From: Rickettsiales bacterium
GTDB taxonomy: Bacteria > Pseudomonadota > Alphaproteobacteria > Rickettsiales > UBA998
Direction: 5' to 3'
DNA: 64,000 nucleotides
Assembly (NCBI GenBank): GCA_028279475.1
Contig: JANQNR010000003.1
Location: forward strand, 62,001-126,000
The notes under the pieces: generated by a model
Database searches by the model: none
What the model was told of the DNA's origin: nothing
The model's input: the letters and a program-made list of their open reading frames with translations, nothing else
Made by a program: the position numbers and the translations under genes
In this document: one piece after another, positions 8,251-18,507 of the stretch
How the letters are laid out: every line of letters begins with the position of its first letter
Position numbering within the stretch: position 1 is the stretch's first letter

Positions 8251-9420
8251 ATGCCCGATGCACATAGTATCATACCACCCGCCAATGCCCTCCTGCTGTT
8301 TGAGGACGGCACCGAATTTGAAGGATATGGGATTGGTAGCGAGGGTATTGTATGCGGCGAATTATGTTTCAACACCGGCATGAGCGGCTATCAAGAGATT
8401 CTGACTGATCCTTCCTATCATGGTCAGATCATCACTTTTACCGCTCCACATATCGGCAATGTTGGCTGTAACGGGGATGACATTGAATCGCATCATGTGA
8501 TCGCTGCCCGGGGGTTGATTATCCGTGAGCCCATTACCGCACCATCCAACTGGCGGGCAACAAACCACTTTAATGACTGGCTTTGCGAACGTGACTTAAC
8601 CGGCATTTGCGGCATTGATACGCGCGCGCTTACCACCTATATGCGTATGTACGGCCATCCGAAAGTGGCCATTGCCTTTGAAGCAGCGGGCATTGATGAA
8701 ATCGATCGTAATGCGCTGATGACGGAGTTACACGGCACCGCTTCCATGCGTGGCGCGGAGCTGACAAAGCGGGTCATGAGTGATCATACGCGACAATGGA
8801 CGCAATCCGCCTGGCATCAGGATACAGGGTTCCATGACAAGGAAGATGGACAATATCATGTCGTCGCAATTGATTATGGCGCCAAGCTGAATATCCTGCG
8901 CCTACTCACACACCGTGACTGTCGTGTCACCGTAGTACCGGGCAATGCCAGTCTGGAAGAAATTCTGCGACTGGAACCGGACGGCGTGTTTTTGTCTAAC
9001 GGTCCCGGTGACCCGTCGGCAACGGCAGCATTTGCCGCGCCCGTGATTCAGGGATTGCTGGAAAACAACATACCGCTGTTTGGCATCTGCCTGGGTCATC
9101 AGTTGCTGGCATTAGCGATGGGTGCACATACGGAGAAAATGTACCAGGGGCATCGCGGCGCGAATCACCCCGTAAAATCATTGAGCAATGACAGAGTGGA
9201 GATTACCAGTCAGAATCACGGTTTTGTGGTACGTAGCGACGGCCTACCACGCGATGTGGAGGTCACGCATCTGTCGCTGTTTGACGGCACGATCGAAGGC
9301 ATACGCCATACGAAGAAACCGGCCTTCTCGGTGCAATACCACCCCGAATCCTCCCCCGGCCCCCATGACAGCCAATACCTGTTCGACCAGTTCGTGGAGA
9401 TGATGGGGGAACAGCACTAA
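8251..9420 (+). CDS. carA: Carbamoyl-phosphate synthase small (glutaminase) subunit
   Basis: Hydrolyses glutamine and passes ammonia to CarB to make carbamoyl phosphate for pyrimidine and arginine synthesis. The N-terminal CarA domain (about 1-190; FEGYGIGS, NTGMSGYQEILTDPSY) is followed by a class I glutamine amidotransferase domain with the full triad: C280 in GICLGHQ, H364 and E366 in QYHPESS. Length (389 aa) is typical. carB lies 1.4 kb further on, separated by a SIR2-like gene and a palindromic repeat, whereas the two are normally adjacent. This suggests an insertion into a carAB operon. Confidence 0.97.
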   Translation: MPDAHSIIPPANALLLFEDGTEFEGYGIGSEGIVCGELCFNTGMSGYQEILTDPSYHGQIITFTAPHIGNVGCNGDDIESHHVIAARGLIIREPITAPSNWRATNHFNDWLCERDLTGICGIDTRALTTYMRMYGHPKVAIAFEAAGIDEIDRNALMTELHGTASMRGAELTKRVMSDHTRQWTQSAWHQDTGFHDKEDGQYHVVAIDYGAKLNILRLLTHRDCRVTVVPGNASLEEILRLEPDGVFLSNGPGDPSATAAFAAPVIQGLLENNIPLFGICLGHQLLALAMGAHTEKMYQGHRGANHPVKSLSNDRVEITSQNHGFVVRSDGLPRDVEVTHLSLFDGTIEGIRHTKKPAFSVQYHPESSPGPHDSQYLFDQFVEMMGEQH

Positions 9421-9425
9421 AGCTA

Positions 9426-10565
9426 ATGGCTTTTTCGCAGAAAATACTCTTCGTCATAGGTGCAGGTGCAAGCCTGCCTTATGGCTATCCGCTAGGCGAC
9501 AACCTTATTGATGAGGTTTTAAGACAAAGCGAAGCCAAGACAAGAGACCGTGAAAATGGTAGGATATTTTCTAAGTTATCCAATTTGATTTCCCTGTTTG
9601 ATCCATTGAGTATTGACATATTTCTAAAAAATCACTGCGATGAAGAGTTACAAGACATGTTAAAACAGATGATTGCATGGACGATTCTTGAAAAAGAGGA
9701 TTCCGAGCGATTCAAAAAAGGCCGTCAGGTTATTATAGCAGAGGCGGGGAAAAAAATTGTAGGAAATGCAAACTGGTATCGACATCTGGCACATGCCATG
9801 TTTGAGGATTTGGAAGATTTGATAAACCCCGAAATTCCCTTACCCTTCAAAATTATCACATTTAATTACGACGTGTCACTGGATTATTATTTACTGACTC
9901 GCGTACTTGAAGCACCGCTACTAACGGAAGATGATAAGCAGCATATCCTTGAAAAATTAGGTGAGAATATTATCCATGTCTACGGCGCTGTCCGGGATGT
10001 GCCATGGGAGAATGCAGAGCTAACGTGTTACGAAACATCTAATGATTACCTTATTTCCCCTCGTGGTTCAGACACTCTAGACCATGAATTTGAGACTGAA
10101 AGGACGCCGTTTATTTATGGCATTCATAAGTACAAAAGTCATTTTCAAGGTGTTCAAGAAGGTATAAAAATATCTGCTTCAGACCATTTCAAAAAGTTTG
10201 TTGATACTTCGGCTCAAAACCTTGGTGTAGTGGGAGAAGATCGCGATACACAAGCCATACAGAAAAAGCTTGCGCCATATCATGAATTCGCTGCGCAAGA
10301 AGCAAAGAAAATTATGTTTCTCGGCTTCGGGTTTGACAGAACAAATATGGAGTTGATTTTTCCAGAAAATGTAAGATCACTTTACACAATTTTTGGCTCA
10401 CTCCACGCCACTAACAAGTGTAACACAAAGACTATTCAATATACCAACTACGGCAATAAGAAAAAAATCAACGACTACGTGAGGCAATTTTTTCCCGACT
10501 GTAACATAGAGTGCTCAACAAAAGACGTCTACGGTGCATTTGTGGATGACTTCCATTTGTCATGA
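9426..10565 (+). CDS. SIR2-like NAD-binding domain protein inserted between carA and carB
   Basis: Stand-alone SIR2-like domain protein. Seen in the sequence: the Rossmann start ILFVIGAGASLPYGYPLG (residues about 7-24), the TFNYDVSLDYY motif near 145 where sirtuin-like enzymes bind the nicotinamide side, an IIHVYGAV motif, and the closing KIMFLGFGFDRTNME strand. In catalytic SIR2 proteins the residue before the Gly of the third motif is usually His; here it is Tyr, so NAD hydrolysis is uncertain. SIR2-like domains are common effectors in anti-phage systems such as Thoeris and DSR, where NAD depletion stops infection. The gene is clearly AT-richer than carA and carB and has rarer codons. It starts 5 nt after the carA stop and is followed by a palindromic repeat. 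A defence role is inferred from family and context only; no partner gene is present. Confidence 0.75.
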   Translation: MAFSQKILFVIGAGASLPYGYPLGDNLIDEVLRQSEAKTRDRENGRIFSKLSNLISLFDPLSIDIFLKNHCDEELQDMLKQMIAWTILEKEDSERFKKGRQVIIAEAGKKIVGNANWYRHLAHAMFEDLEDLINPEIPLPFKIITFNYDVSLDYYLLTRVLEAPLLTEDDKQHILEKLGENIIHVYGAVRDVPWENAELTCYETSNDYLISPRGSDTLDHEFETERTPFIYGIHKYKSHFQGVQEGIKISASDHFKKFVDTSAQNLGVVGEDRDTQAIQKKLAPYHEFAAQEAKKIMFLGFGFDRTNMELIFPENVRSLYTIFGSLHATNKCNTKTIQYTNYGNKKKINDYVRQFFPDCNIECSTKDVYGAFVDDFHLS

Positions 10566-10602
10566 ATAGAGGAATTGATTATATGAGGGAACACCCGCCA
10601 TA

Positions 10603-10756
10603 TAACTCCCCCCTTGAGGGGGAGTCGGAGAGCACACGCCGAAGGCAGTGCGATCCGGTGGGGGGTATTGTAGAGAGATGGATATGATTTCACCCCCCAC
10701 CCAATCGACCTTCGCTAACGCTCGCTCTCTTGGACTCCCCCTCAAGGGGGGAGTTA
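10603..10756. repeat. Long palindromic repeat with 24-bp inverted ends, upstream of carB
   Basis: Perfect 24-nt inverted arms at 10603-10626 and 10733-10756 enclose an imperfectly palindromic centre, so the whole 154 bp can fold as one long hairpin. Each arm is itself a small hairpin (CTCCCCCCTTGAGGGGGAG). The ends read TAACTCC...GGAGTTA, i.e. flanked by TA. The right half (ACCCAATCGACCTTC, then TCTCTTGGACTC) recurs in the element at 51146-51320, which shows a dispersed family. No reading frame in it looks real. Confidence 0.8.
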
Positions 10757-10789
10757 AGCAGAGGCTTACAAACTAGAACAGAGTAACAT

Positions 10790-13700
10790 ATGCCAAAACG
10801 TAACGACATCCAATCTATCCTCATTATCGGCGCTGGCCCCATCGTCATCGGGCAGGCTTGCGAGTTCGATTATTCCGGAACACAAGCCTGTAAGGCGCTG
10901 AAAGAAGAAGGCTACCGGGTGATTCTGGTTAATTCCAATCCGGCGACCATCATGACCGACCCCAACATGGCGGATGCGACCTACATTGAGCCGATCACTC
11001 CGGACATGGTGGAAAAGGTCATCGCCAAGGAAAAACCCGATGCATTGCTGCCGACCATGGGCGGACAGACGGCGCTCAACTGCGCTAAAGCACTGGCGGA
11101 GAATGGCACCCTCGCCGCTTATGACGTGGAACTGATCGGCGCCTCACTCGATGCCATTAACAAGGCGGAGGATCGGGAGTTATTCGCCAAAGCCATGCAA
11201 TCGATCGGTCTGGAATGTCCGCGTCAGGCCATTGCCCGTTCACTGGAAGAAGCGCTGGAGATTCTCGACGATGTTGGCCTACCGACCATTATTCGCCCCT
11301 CCTTCACGCTCGGTGGTGCAGGCGGCGGCGTTGCTTATAATCGTGAAGAATTCACCGAGATTGTCCGCTCCGGACTGGAAGCATCGCCTACCAGTGAAGT
11401 GCTGATTGACGAGTCCGTATTGGGCTGGAAAGAGTATGAAATGGAGGTGGTACGCGACCACGCCGATAATTGCATCATTATCTGTTCGATTGAAAATGTC
11501 GACCCAATGGGCGTGCATACGGGTGATTCGATCACCGTCGCCCCTGCCCTGACCCTGACCGACAAGGAATATCAGCGTATGCGTGACGCCTCAATCGCCG
11601 TGTTGCGTGAAATCGGTGTCGATACTGGCGGCTCGAACGTCCAGTTCGCTGTCAACCCGGAAGACGGGCGTATGCTGGTGATTGAAATGAACCCGCGCGT
11701 CTCCCGCTCCTCTGCCCTGGCCTCTAAGGCGACCGGTTTCCCCATCGCCAAGGTCGCGGCTAAACTCTCCGTGGGTTATACGTTAGACGAAATCACTAAT
11801 GACGTCACACGCGCTACCCCGGCCTCTTTTGAACCTTCCATTGACTATATCGTCACCAAAATCCCTCGCTTTGCCTTTGAGAAATTCCCCGAAGCAAAGG
11901 AGGAGCTGACCACCTCGATGAAATCGGTCGGAGAAGCGATGGCGATGGGACGAAACTTTGCCGAATCCCTGCAAAAAGCCCTGCGTTCGCTGGAAACCGG
12001 ACTAACCGGGCTGGATGAAGTCGTCGCCCCCTCTGACCATGTGACCGATGACATCAAAACCCGGCTATCCCGCGCCACCCCCGATCGCTTGCTAGTCATC
12101 GCCGATGCATTCCGGCATCAATTTAGCCTTGAGGACATACAGACACTCACCCATTTTGACCCGTGGTTCCTGCGTCAGATTCAACAAATCGTTGAAATGG
12201 AACAAGACCTTCGGACGCATGGACTGCCCAAAGACCGCCGCTCTTTGCTCTATGTTAAGAAACAGGGATTCAGCGACGAGCGTCTAGCTGAACTAACGGA
12301 CAATAAGATACAAACCGTTACGACGCTGCGTGAAGACCTCGACGTCTTCCCGGTCTATAAGCGCATTGATACCTGCGCCGGTGAGTTTGATGCACTAACC
12401 CCGTATATGTATTCCTCCTACGAGGGGGATGGTGTGCATGTCGCCCATTGCGAAGCGGAACCGACCGAGCGCGAAAAGATCGTCATTCTGGGTGGCGGGC
12501 CGAATCGCATCGGACAGGGGATCGAGTTTGACTATTGCTGTGTCCATGCCGCCTATGCGCTGTCGGAGGCCGGTTACGAAACCATCATGGTTAACTGTAA
12601 CCCCGAAACCGTATCGACGGATTACGACACCTCTGATCGCCTGTATTTCGAGCCGCTCACCGCCGAAGATGTCATCAACCTGATCCGGCGTGAACAAAGC
12701 AACGGGTTCCTGCGTGGTGTGATTGTGCAGTTTGGCGGACAGACCCCGCTGAAGCTGGCACATGCATTGGAAAAAGCAAACATTCCGATCATTGGCACTG
12801 CACCCGACTCCATCGATCTAGCTGAAGACCGGGAACGTTTCCAGAAACTGCTCTTCAGTCTGGATTTAAAACAACCTGCGAACCAGATCTGCCACTCGGA
12901 AGAAGAAGTCATCGAACATGCTGAAGCCATGGGTTATCCGGTGGTGGTGCGCCCCTCTTACGTGCTCGGTGGGCGGGCGATGCAGATTGTCTATGACGCC
13001 GAGGCGCTGAAAACCTATTTGCGTGATGTCTTGCGCAGCTTTGGCGACAACCCGATTCTGGTCGATTCATTCCTGAAAGACGCGGTCGAAGTCGATGTCG
13101 ATGCGCTGTGCGATGGCCAACATGTGTATATCGCCGGAATTATGGAGCATATCGAAGAAGCCGGTATCCATTCCGGTGACTCCGCCTGCTCCCTGCCTAC
13201 CTATACGCTCGGAGAAGACATTCTGGAAGGCATTGCTGAACAGACGGCCATTCTGGCAAAATCACTCAAAGTGGTCGGCCTGATTAACATTCAGTTCGCC
13301 GTGAAGGATAACGAAATCTACATTCTGGAGGTGAATCCACGCGCCAGCCGTACCGTGCCTTTCGTTGCCAAAACCACCGGCATTCCGCTGGCAAAATACG
13401 CCGCCAGGGTTATGGCCGGAGAAAAACTGACAGGACTGGGACTATCCATTAACACGCCCTATATTGCCCGTCAGCCTGAACATATCGCCGTGAAAGAAGC
13501 CGTCATGCCATTTAAACGCTTCCCCGGCGTTGATGTGATCTTGGGGCCGGAGATGAAATCCACCGGAGAAGTGATGGGCATCGATCAGGACTTTGCCCGT
13601 GCGTTCGCCAAGGCATACCTAGCGACTGGTAGTGAATTACCGGAAAGTGGAGCGGCGTTCGTATCAGTCAAGGGCAGTGATAAACAGGCAGCATTGGAAG

Positions 13701-14050
13701 CGTGCCGTGATTTGGTACAATTAGGCTTCCGCATTATTGCTACCAAGGGTACGCAGGAATTCCTCGCCTCCCATGATATTGAGGCGGAAGCGGTAAACAA
13801 GGTACGCCAGGGACGCCCACATATTGTTGATTATCTGAAAGACGGACAGGTGCAGTTCGTCATCAATACCACCGAAGGCGTGCAATCGATCAAGGATAGT
13901 GCCTCGATCCGCCAGACCTCGCTGGCACAGAACATTCCTTATTGCACCACGCTGGCCGGCACACGCGCCCTGATTCAGGCCATTGAGCATGTACGCAAAG
14001 AACGGGGACTGGATGTGAAAAGTCTTCAGGAATTCCACGAGGAGGCATAA
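10790..14050 (+). CDS. carB: Carbamoyl-phosphate synthase large subunit
   Basis: Synthetase subunit with two duplicated ATP-grasp halves. The first half (from residue 1, [28 protein letters not shown]) makes carboxyphosphate and carbamate. The second half begins near residue 560 ([33 protein letters not shown]) and makes carbamoyl phosphate. The C-terminal MGS-like allosteric domain (about 940-1086) is complete. The 1086-aa length is usual and all ATP-grasp Mg ligand motifs ([36 protein letters not shown]) are kept. It is separated from carA by the SIR2-like gene and a palindromic repeat that leaves 33 nt before the start codon, so it may need its own promoter or read-through. A second, unrelated palindrome lies just after its stop. 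Confidence 0.97.
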   Translation: MPKRNDIQSILIIGAGPIVIGQACEFDYSGTQACKALKEEGYRVILVNSNPATIMTDPNMADATYIEPITPDMVEKVIAKEKPDALLPTMGGQTALNCAKALAENGTLAAYDVELIGASLDAINKAEDRELFAKAMQSIGLECPRQAIARSLEEALEILDDVGLPTIIRPSFTLGGAGGGVAYNREEFTEIVRSGLEASPTSEVLIDESVLGWKEYEMEVVRDHADNCIIICSIENVDPMGVHTGDSITVAPALTLTDKEYQRMRDASIAVLREIGVDTGGSNVQFAVNPEDGRMLVIEMNPRVSRSSALASKATGFPIAKVAAKLSVGYTLDEITNDVTRATPASFEPSIDYIVTKIPRFAFEKFPEAKEELTTSMKSVGEAMAMGRNFAESLQKALRSLETGLTGLDEVVAPSDHVTDDIKTRLSRATPDRLLVIADAFRHQFSLEDIQTLTHFDPWFLRQIQQIVEMEQDLRTHGLPKDRRSLLYVKKQGFSDERLAELTDNKIQTVTTLREDLDVFPVYKRIDTCAGEFDALTPYMYSSYEGDGVHVAHCEAEPTEREKIVILGGGPNRIGQGIEFDYCCVHAAYALSEAGYETIMVNCNPETVSTDYDTSDRLYFEPLTAEDVINLIRREQSNGFLRGVIVQFGGQTPLKLAHALEKANIPIIGTAPDSIDLAEDRERFQKLLFSLDLKQPANQICHSEEEVIEHAEAMGYPVVVRPSYVLGGRAMQIVYDAEALKTYLRDVLRSFGDNPILVDSFLKDAVEVDVDALCDGQHVYIAGIMEHIEEAGIHSGDSACSLPTYTLGEDILEGIAEQTAILAKSLKVVGLINIQFAVKDNEIYILEVNPRASRTVPFVAKTTGIPLAKYAARVMAGEKLTGLGLSINTPYIARQPEHIAVKEAVMPFKRFPGVDVILGPEMKSTGEVMGIDQDFARAFAKAYLATGSELPESGAAFVSVKGSDKQAALEACRDLVQLGFRIIATKGTQEFLASHDIEAEAVNKVRQGRPHIVDYLKDGQVQFVINTTEGVQSIKDSASIRQTSLAQNIPYCTTLAGTRALIQAIEHVRKERGLDVKSLQEFHEEA

Positions 14051-14055
14051 ATTGA

Positions 14056-14160
14056 TTCCTCCCCCTGCTTGCGGGGGGAGGTTAGGAGGGGGGCTGTTTC
14101 AGCATTGGGACTACTTGCGACAGCCCTCCCCTAACCCCTCCCGTAAACGGGAGGGGAATA
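14056..14160. repeat. Imperfect palindromic repeat downstream of carB
   Basis: Two roughly 43-bp arms are imperfect inverted copies of each other, and each arm starts with its own GC-rich hairpin (left CCTCCCCC-TGCTTGC-GGGGGAGG; right CCCCTCCC-GTAAAC-GGGAGGGG). The shared core is GTTAGGGGAGGGCTGT in inverted orientation. It lies between the converging ends of carB and the next gene and may act as a bidirectional transcript end. It differs in sequence from the element before carB. Confidence 0.75.
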
Positions 14161-14174
14161 GGTCGTTGCCGCCA

Positions 14175-15311
14175 CTAGACACCAAGCTGGTTAAGCTGAT
14201 CTTGCTGTGCAGCAATTTTCTGTTCCCAACTTTGCAGATCTGCTTCCCCTTCGCGCTGCTGCTGACGCTTTGGACCATCCAGAATGTATTTGAGGCCTAT
14301 ACCAGCGGCAATCAGCCCAGCACCGAGCATAACCGTATGGGTGATATGCAAACCACCATTTTCCTTGTTGGTCAGCCAATCCGACATATGCGAAAGGCCC
14401 CATATGCGATTATCCTTCACTGCATCAGCAAAGGTTTTGGCATTGTCGCTGTTATTGAGACTCTGTAGTTTCTCCGCCTGAGCTTTAACAAAGTTCTTCC
14501 CTGTCTCAATCTGATTGTCGTTCATCTTACCAATGATGTCGTCACCAAGTATTGTTTTGATATCGACATCATCCAGCTTGATCTCTTTGTTCTTTGCCAG
14601 GTTTTGGACCCCTTCTTGAAGCCGCTCTAACATTGCCTTTTGTTGATTACCATCATATTGATCACCCAGCGTTTTCTTTAAGCCAGCTACTGCCTCTTGA
14701 TTCAATGCTTTGGTGAAGCGCTCAAGATTGCCCCGCTGATCTATAAACGCGTCCACCACCTTGTTACCGTCATCTCTGAAAAACTTCTGACCCTTATCAT
14801 ATAAATCTTTGTCCGCTTTCACGCGCGCTTCACCAGTTAGTTTGCGAGCAGCATCAATCCCCTGATTGAGTTTTTCGGTAATGCTTTTTGCTGCGCGTTC
14901 GGTGTTACCACCTAAGTAACTGGTCGCTACCGTTGCTCCGGTGAGCCCTGTACCAAGCACACTGCCCCCAACAATCGCATTGCCCGGCTTTTGCTGAAGC
15001 TGCTGTCGCCTCTTATCATATTCCGCAAAATCATGATCCAACTGCTGCTCCAATTGTGCACGCATGGCCTCCACTTCCGGATCCACCGCCGGCTCTATAT
15101 ACTCGTCGGCCTGCGAATGTGTCGTAGCTGCCGGTGCATCTAGTGAATTCTCCAAATGTTGATTCACCACATCCCGCGTTGTCGCTGGCACTTCTTCAAA
15201 CTGAGCCTGCAGCATGGCCTCTACATCTTCGGGGGTTGCCGCCCCGGCTTCGGCGGATTTTTCATGCTGGGACACATTCACCAGCGGCTTCTTCGTTGCT
15301 TCCTGATCCAT
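14175..15311 (-). CDS. Hypothetical helical protein with two membrane segments
   Basis: No family recognised. The first 105 residues are acidic, Gln/Ala-rich and probably disordered, ending in a Gln/Arg-rich helix. A Gly-rich hydrophobic segment (about 110-132, IVGGSVLGTGLTGATVATSY) follows. About 190 charged, alpha-helical residues with Gln/Lys-rich repeats come next, then a second Gly/Ala-rich span (about 325-345, MLGAGLIAAGIGLKYIL) and a Gln-rich helical tail. There is no signal peptide. The layout could suit an inner-membrane protein with a large helical loop or a membrane-inserting effector, but there is no direct evidence for either. It is a single gene with the carB palindrome at its 3' end. 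Confidence 0.75.
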   Translation of the reverse strand: MDQEATKKPLVNVSQHEKSAEAGAATPEDVEAMLQAQFEEVPATTRDVVNQHLENSLDAPAATTHSQADEYIEPAVDPEVEAMRAQLEQQLDHDFAEYDKRRQQLQQKPGNAIVGGSVLGTGLTGATVATSYLGGNTERAAKSITEKLNQGIDAARKLTGEARVKADKDLYDKGQKFFRDDGNKVVDAFIDQRGNLERFTKALNQEAVAGLKKTLGDQYDGNQQKAMLERLQEGVQNLAKNKEIKLDDVDIKTILGDDIIGKMNDNQIETGKNFVKAQAEKLQSLNNSDNAKTFADAVKDNRIWGLSHMSDWLTNKENGGLHITHTVMLGAGLIAAGIGLKYILDGPKRQQQREGEADLQSWEQKIAAQQDQLNQLGV

Positions 15312-15400
15312 GGTATGTTCTCATAGTTTCGGTTATTTCCTTCCTATTATAGTAACGCCGTTATATGACGGAATCATGACACAGAACGAAAAAATTACCC

Positions 15401-15835
15401 ATGACGGTTAGTCTCGGATGCGATGTTGGTACGAAAACCATCGGACTGGCGGTTTCGGACGGGCTGGGCATGGTGGCGTCGCCACTGCAAACCCTGAAGC
15501 GCAAGAAGTTCTCCTTAGATATTGTGAAACTTCAGGAGATTATCACCGAATATCAGGTGGAACAGATTGTGCTGGGTCTGCCAGTCAATATGGACGGCAC
15601 AGAGGGGCCACGCTGCCAGTCCACCCGCGCCTTTGCCGATAATCTGGCCAAACACCTCTCCCTGCCGATCCATTTCTGGGATGAACGCCTCTCCACTGCC
15701 GCTGTGGAACGGGTCATGCTGGACGCGGATCTCTCCCGCGCCAAACGCGCCGACCATGTCGATAAACTCGCCGCCGCCTATATTCTTCAGGGATTCCTAG
15801 ACTCCAAACGAACGAAGCCTATAGCTTACACCTGA
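15401..15835 (+). CDS. ruvX: RuvX/YqgF Holliday-junction-resolvase-like pre-16S rRNA nuclease
   Basis: RNase H-fold protein of the YqgF family, which matures the 5' end of 16S rRNA in E. coli. Motifs: [15 protein letters not shown] with the first catalytic Asp, [13 protein letters not shown], and [11 protein letters not shown] with the second acidic residue, then [13 protein letters not shown] at the end with the third. Length (144 aa) is normal. Its last 10 nt overlap the 3' end of the convergent acetolactate synthase gene, so each message would carry antisense to the other's end. Confidence 0.93.
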   Translation: MTVSLGCDVGTKTIGLAVSDGLGMVASPLQTLKRKKFSLDIVKLQEIITEYQVEQIVLGLPVNMDGTEGPRCQSTRAFADNLAKHLSLPIHFWDERLSTAAVERVMLDADLSRAKRADHVDKLAAAYILQGFLDSKRTKPIAYT

Positions 15836-17610
15836 CTTGTATCCAGATCGCCCGTGTCTTCCTCTGCACCAAGCACCAGCTCGTTATGCGCCGCACCGGC
15901 CGGGATCATCGGGTAGACATTCTCATCCGGGTCAACGATCACATCCAGCAGCACGGGGCCGTCATGGGCGATCATCGCCTCAATGGCATTATCCAGCTCC
16001 GTTTCCTCACGGCACTGCATCCCCTTTAACCCAAACGCCTCGGCCAGCGCTACAAAGTCCGGCAACGAGTCCATATAGGATTCGGAGTGCCGATCCCCAT
16101 GGAACATTTCCTGCCACTGGCGTACCATCCCCATATAATGGTTATTGAGAATCATCACCTTAACCGGCAAGCGGTACTGCACCGCCGTCGCCAGTTCCTG
16201 AATATTCATCATGAACGAGGCTTCCCCGGTCACGCACAGCACCAACTTCTCCGGATGCGCCACCTGTACGCCAAGCGCCGCCGGAAGGCCGTAGCCCATT
16301 GTTCCCAACCCGCCGGAGGTCATCCAGCGATTCGGGGCGTCAAACTCCAGATATTGCGCCGCCCACATCTGGTGCTGCCCGACATCCGTTGTCACGTACA
16401 CATCCTTCCCTTTGGTCAGTGCATTGAATCGTGCCAGCGCATGTTGCGGCTTGATCAACTCGCCGCCCTGCTTATACGAGAAGCTCTTGCGTGAACGCCA
16501 CATCTCAATCTGCTTCCACCAGGCGGCAATGTCCGGCTTGGGTTTGCGCTTCTTCCATGCCGCCAGCAGCATCTCCAGCGCCAGTGCCGCGTCGCCCTTG
16601 ACCGGCACATCCACTCGCACCGTCTTATGGAACGAACTGGCGTCGATATCGACATGGATTTTCTTCGAGCGCGGCGAAAATGCATCCAACCGCCCGGTCA
16701 CCCGATCATCGAAACGTGCGCCGATATTAATCATCACGTCACATTCCGCCATGGCCATATTGGCTTCCAACGAGCCATGCATCCCCAGCATCTTCAGGAA
16801 CTGCTTGTCACTGGCAGGGTACGCGCCCAGCCCCATCAGGGTCGAGGTAATCGGAAACCCGGTGAGCCGCACCAATTCCCGCAGCAATTCACTGGCACGC
16901 TCTCCGGCGTTAATTACCCCACCGCCCGTATAAAAGACCGGCTGCCTGGCATTGGCCATCAACTCCACAGCCGCTTCAATCGCCGCTTCCGTGGGCTGAA
17001 TCACTGGAGAATAAGACGGGCGCTGCATATCATCGCGATCCAGATACGTCCCCATCTGATTTTGAATATCCTTGGGTATATCGACCACCACTGGCCCCGG
17101 GCGTCCGGTCGTCGCCACATGGAATGCCTCATGGATGATGCGCGGCAGTTCGTCAATTGAACGCACAAGGTAATTATGTTTGGTACAGGAACGCGTAATC
17201 CCGGTTGTATCGGCTTCCTGGAACGCATCGCTACCAATCAGATGCGATGGCACCTGCCCGGTAATGACCACCAGCGGGATCGAATCCATCATAGCGTCGG
17301 TAATGCCGGTTACTGCATTAGTCGCACCGGGCCCGGAAGTCACCAGCACTACTCCCGCCTTCCCGGTCGAACGCGCATAGCCTTCTGCCGCATGGGTCGC
17401 TCCCTGCTCATGACGCACGAGAATATGGCGTACCGCATTCTGTTGAAACAAGGCATCATAGATCGGCAGCACCGCGCCACCCGGATAGCCGAAAATCGTA
17501 TCAACGCCATTATCCGTCATCGCACGCAGCACCATCTGCGCCCCGGTCAGTTGCGGCTCGGCTTCCTGTTGCCCCGTCTCACTACGGGCGGTTTTGCGTA
17601 ATTGCACCAT
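15826..17610 (-). CDS. ilvI: Acetolactate synthase large (catalytic) subunit
   Basis: Thiamine-diphosphate enzyme that makes acetolactate and acetohydroxybutyrate for valine, leucine and isoleucine synthesis. The three domains are in order: N-terminal Pyr domain ([19 protein letters not shown], with the catalytic Glu in [15 protein letters not shown]), FAD-binding central domain ([16 protein letters not shown]), and C-terminal PP domain. The TPP/Mg motif reads GEASFMMN where many homologues have GDG or GDA; a similar Glu may occur in alphaproteobacterial relatives, so loss of activity is not implied. The start at 17610 has a good Shine-Dalgarno (AAGGA). The small regulatory subunit is not in the window. 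It could equally be called ilvB. It lies 89 nt after dapB on the same strand. Confidence 0.95.
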   Translation of the reverse strand: MVQLRKTARSETGQQEAEPQLTGAQMVLRAMTDNGVDTIFGYPGGAVLPIYDALFQQNAVRHILVRHEQGATHAAEGYARSTGKAGVVLVTSGPGATNAVTGITDAMMDSIPLVVITGQVPSHLIGSDAFQEADTTGITRSCTKHNYLVRSIDELPRIIHEAFHVATTGRPGPVVVDIPKDIQNQMGTYLDRDDMQRPSYSPVIQPTEAAIEAAVELMANARQPVFYTGGGVINAGERASELLRELVRLTGFPITSTLMGLGAYPASDKQFLKMLGMHGSLEANMAMAECDVMINIGARFDDRVTGRLDAFSPRSKKIHVDIDASSFHKTVRVDVPVKGDAALALEMLLAAWKKRKPKPDIAAWWKQIEMWRSRKSFSYKQGGELIKPQHALARFNALTKGKDVYVTTDVGQHQMWAAQYLEFDAPNRWMTSGGLGTMGYGLPAALGVQVAHPEKLVLCVTGEASFMMNIQELATAVQYRLPVKVMILNNHYMGMVRQWQEMFHGDRHSESYMDSLPDFVALAEAFGLKGMQCREETELDNAIEAMIAHDGPVLLDVIVDPDENVYPMIPAGAAHNELVLGAEEDTGDLDTSQV

Positions 17611-17699
17611 CGTCTGTTCCTTGCGTATTATGAGAATCTGTTCAGAATCCAAGAGTGGAGCATAGCGGATTGGCAGACATACTGCAAGTCTACCAGCAT

Positions 17700-18488
17700 T
17701 TACCCAAACAACACATCCTGCATGGAATATAGCCCCGAAGGCTTACCTGCCGCCCATAGCGCCGCACGCACCGCGCCATCGGCGTAGATACGGCGATCGG
17801 ATGACAAATGCGACAACTCGATACGTTCCCCCTGCCCGGCAAACATCACCGTATGGTCGCCAATCACATCACCGCCCCGCAGCGCATGAAACCCGATGGC
17901 GCCACGCTCACGCTCTCCGGTAATGCCGTTACGCCCGAACTCCGCCGTATCCGCCAGTGATACGCCCCTACCCGCCGCTGCCGCTTTCCCCAGCGCCAGC
18001 GCCGTACCTGAAGGCGCATCTTTCTTATAGCGATGATGCGTTTCGCTGATCTCAATATCGTAACTGTTATCAAGCGTCTGTGCGACCTGTCGGGTCAAGC
18101 TGACCAGCAGATTCACCCCGACGGAAAAATTAGCTGCCTTGACCATCGCCATCTTGTCGGCATATCCCTGTAGCACAGCATCCTGCGCCTCCGTAAAACC
18201 CGTCGTACCGCATACCATAACAACGCCGGCCTTGGCACAATGGTGTGCTATCTCCAAGCTGTAATCCGGTGCAGTAAAGTCAATGACGGCGTCACAAGCC
18301 CCCACCAGCGTTTCCGCGTTATCGGTCAGCATGACGTTCAGCCCCTCACGTTGCAGGTAGCTATGTACCGACTCCAGCCCGTCGGTGCGGGCACTGGTCA
18401 CGCTTAAGGTGCACTCCGGATGTTCCCGAACCGCCTCAATCAGCATTTTCCCCATACGTCCGGCACAGCCGGCAATTCCGATTTTCAT
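17700..18488 (-). CDS. dapB: 4-hydroxy-tetrahydrodipicolinate reductase
   Basis: NAD(P)H-dependent step of lysine and diaminopimelate synthesis, hence needed for cell wall. The Rossmann start [13 protein letters not shown] binds the nucleotide; [11 protein letters not shown] follows; the substrate motif [18 protein letters not shown] carries the catalytic His and Lys. Length (262 aa) is normal. It starts 19 nt after the dnaJ stop with a strong GGGGGA ribosome site, giving a dnaK-dnaJ-dapB order that is known in other alphaproteobacteria. Confidence 0.96.
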   Translation of the reverse strand: MKIGIAGCAGRMGKMLIEAVREHPECTLSVTSARTDGLESVHSYLQREGLNVMLTDNAETLVGACDAVIDFTAPDYSLEIAHHCAKAGVVMVCGTTGFTEAQDAVLQGYADKMAMVKAANFSVGVNLLVSLTRQVAQTLDNSYDIEISETHHRYKKDAPSGTALALGKAAAAGRGVSLADTAEFGRNGITGERERGAIGFHALRGGDVIGDHTVMFAGQGERIELSHLSSDRRIYADGAVRAALWAAGKPSGLYSMQDVLFG

Positions 18489-18507
18489 AACATCCCCCGC
18501 CTGTTCA

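Noticed and set aside
9426..10565. SIR2 gene as a complete Thoeris or DSR system
   Set aside because: No TIR-domain gene or large C-terminal sensor domain is present; only a single SIR2-like domain is encoded.
17611..17652. N-terminal extension of the acetolactate synthase
   Set aside because: The ATG at 17610 has a strong ribosome site and fits homologues; the extension does not.
17611..17699. Possible attenuator or riboswitch before ilvI
   Set aside because: No leader peptide rich in Ile/Val/Leu codons and no terminator with T-run could be seen.
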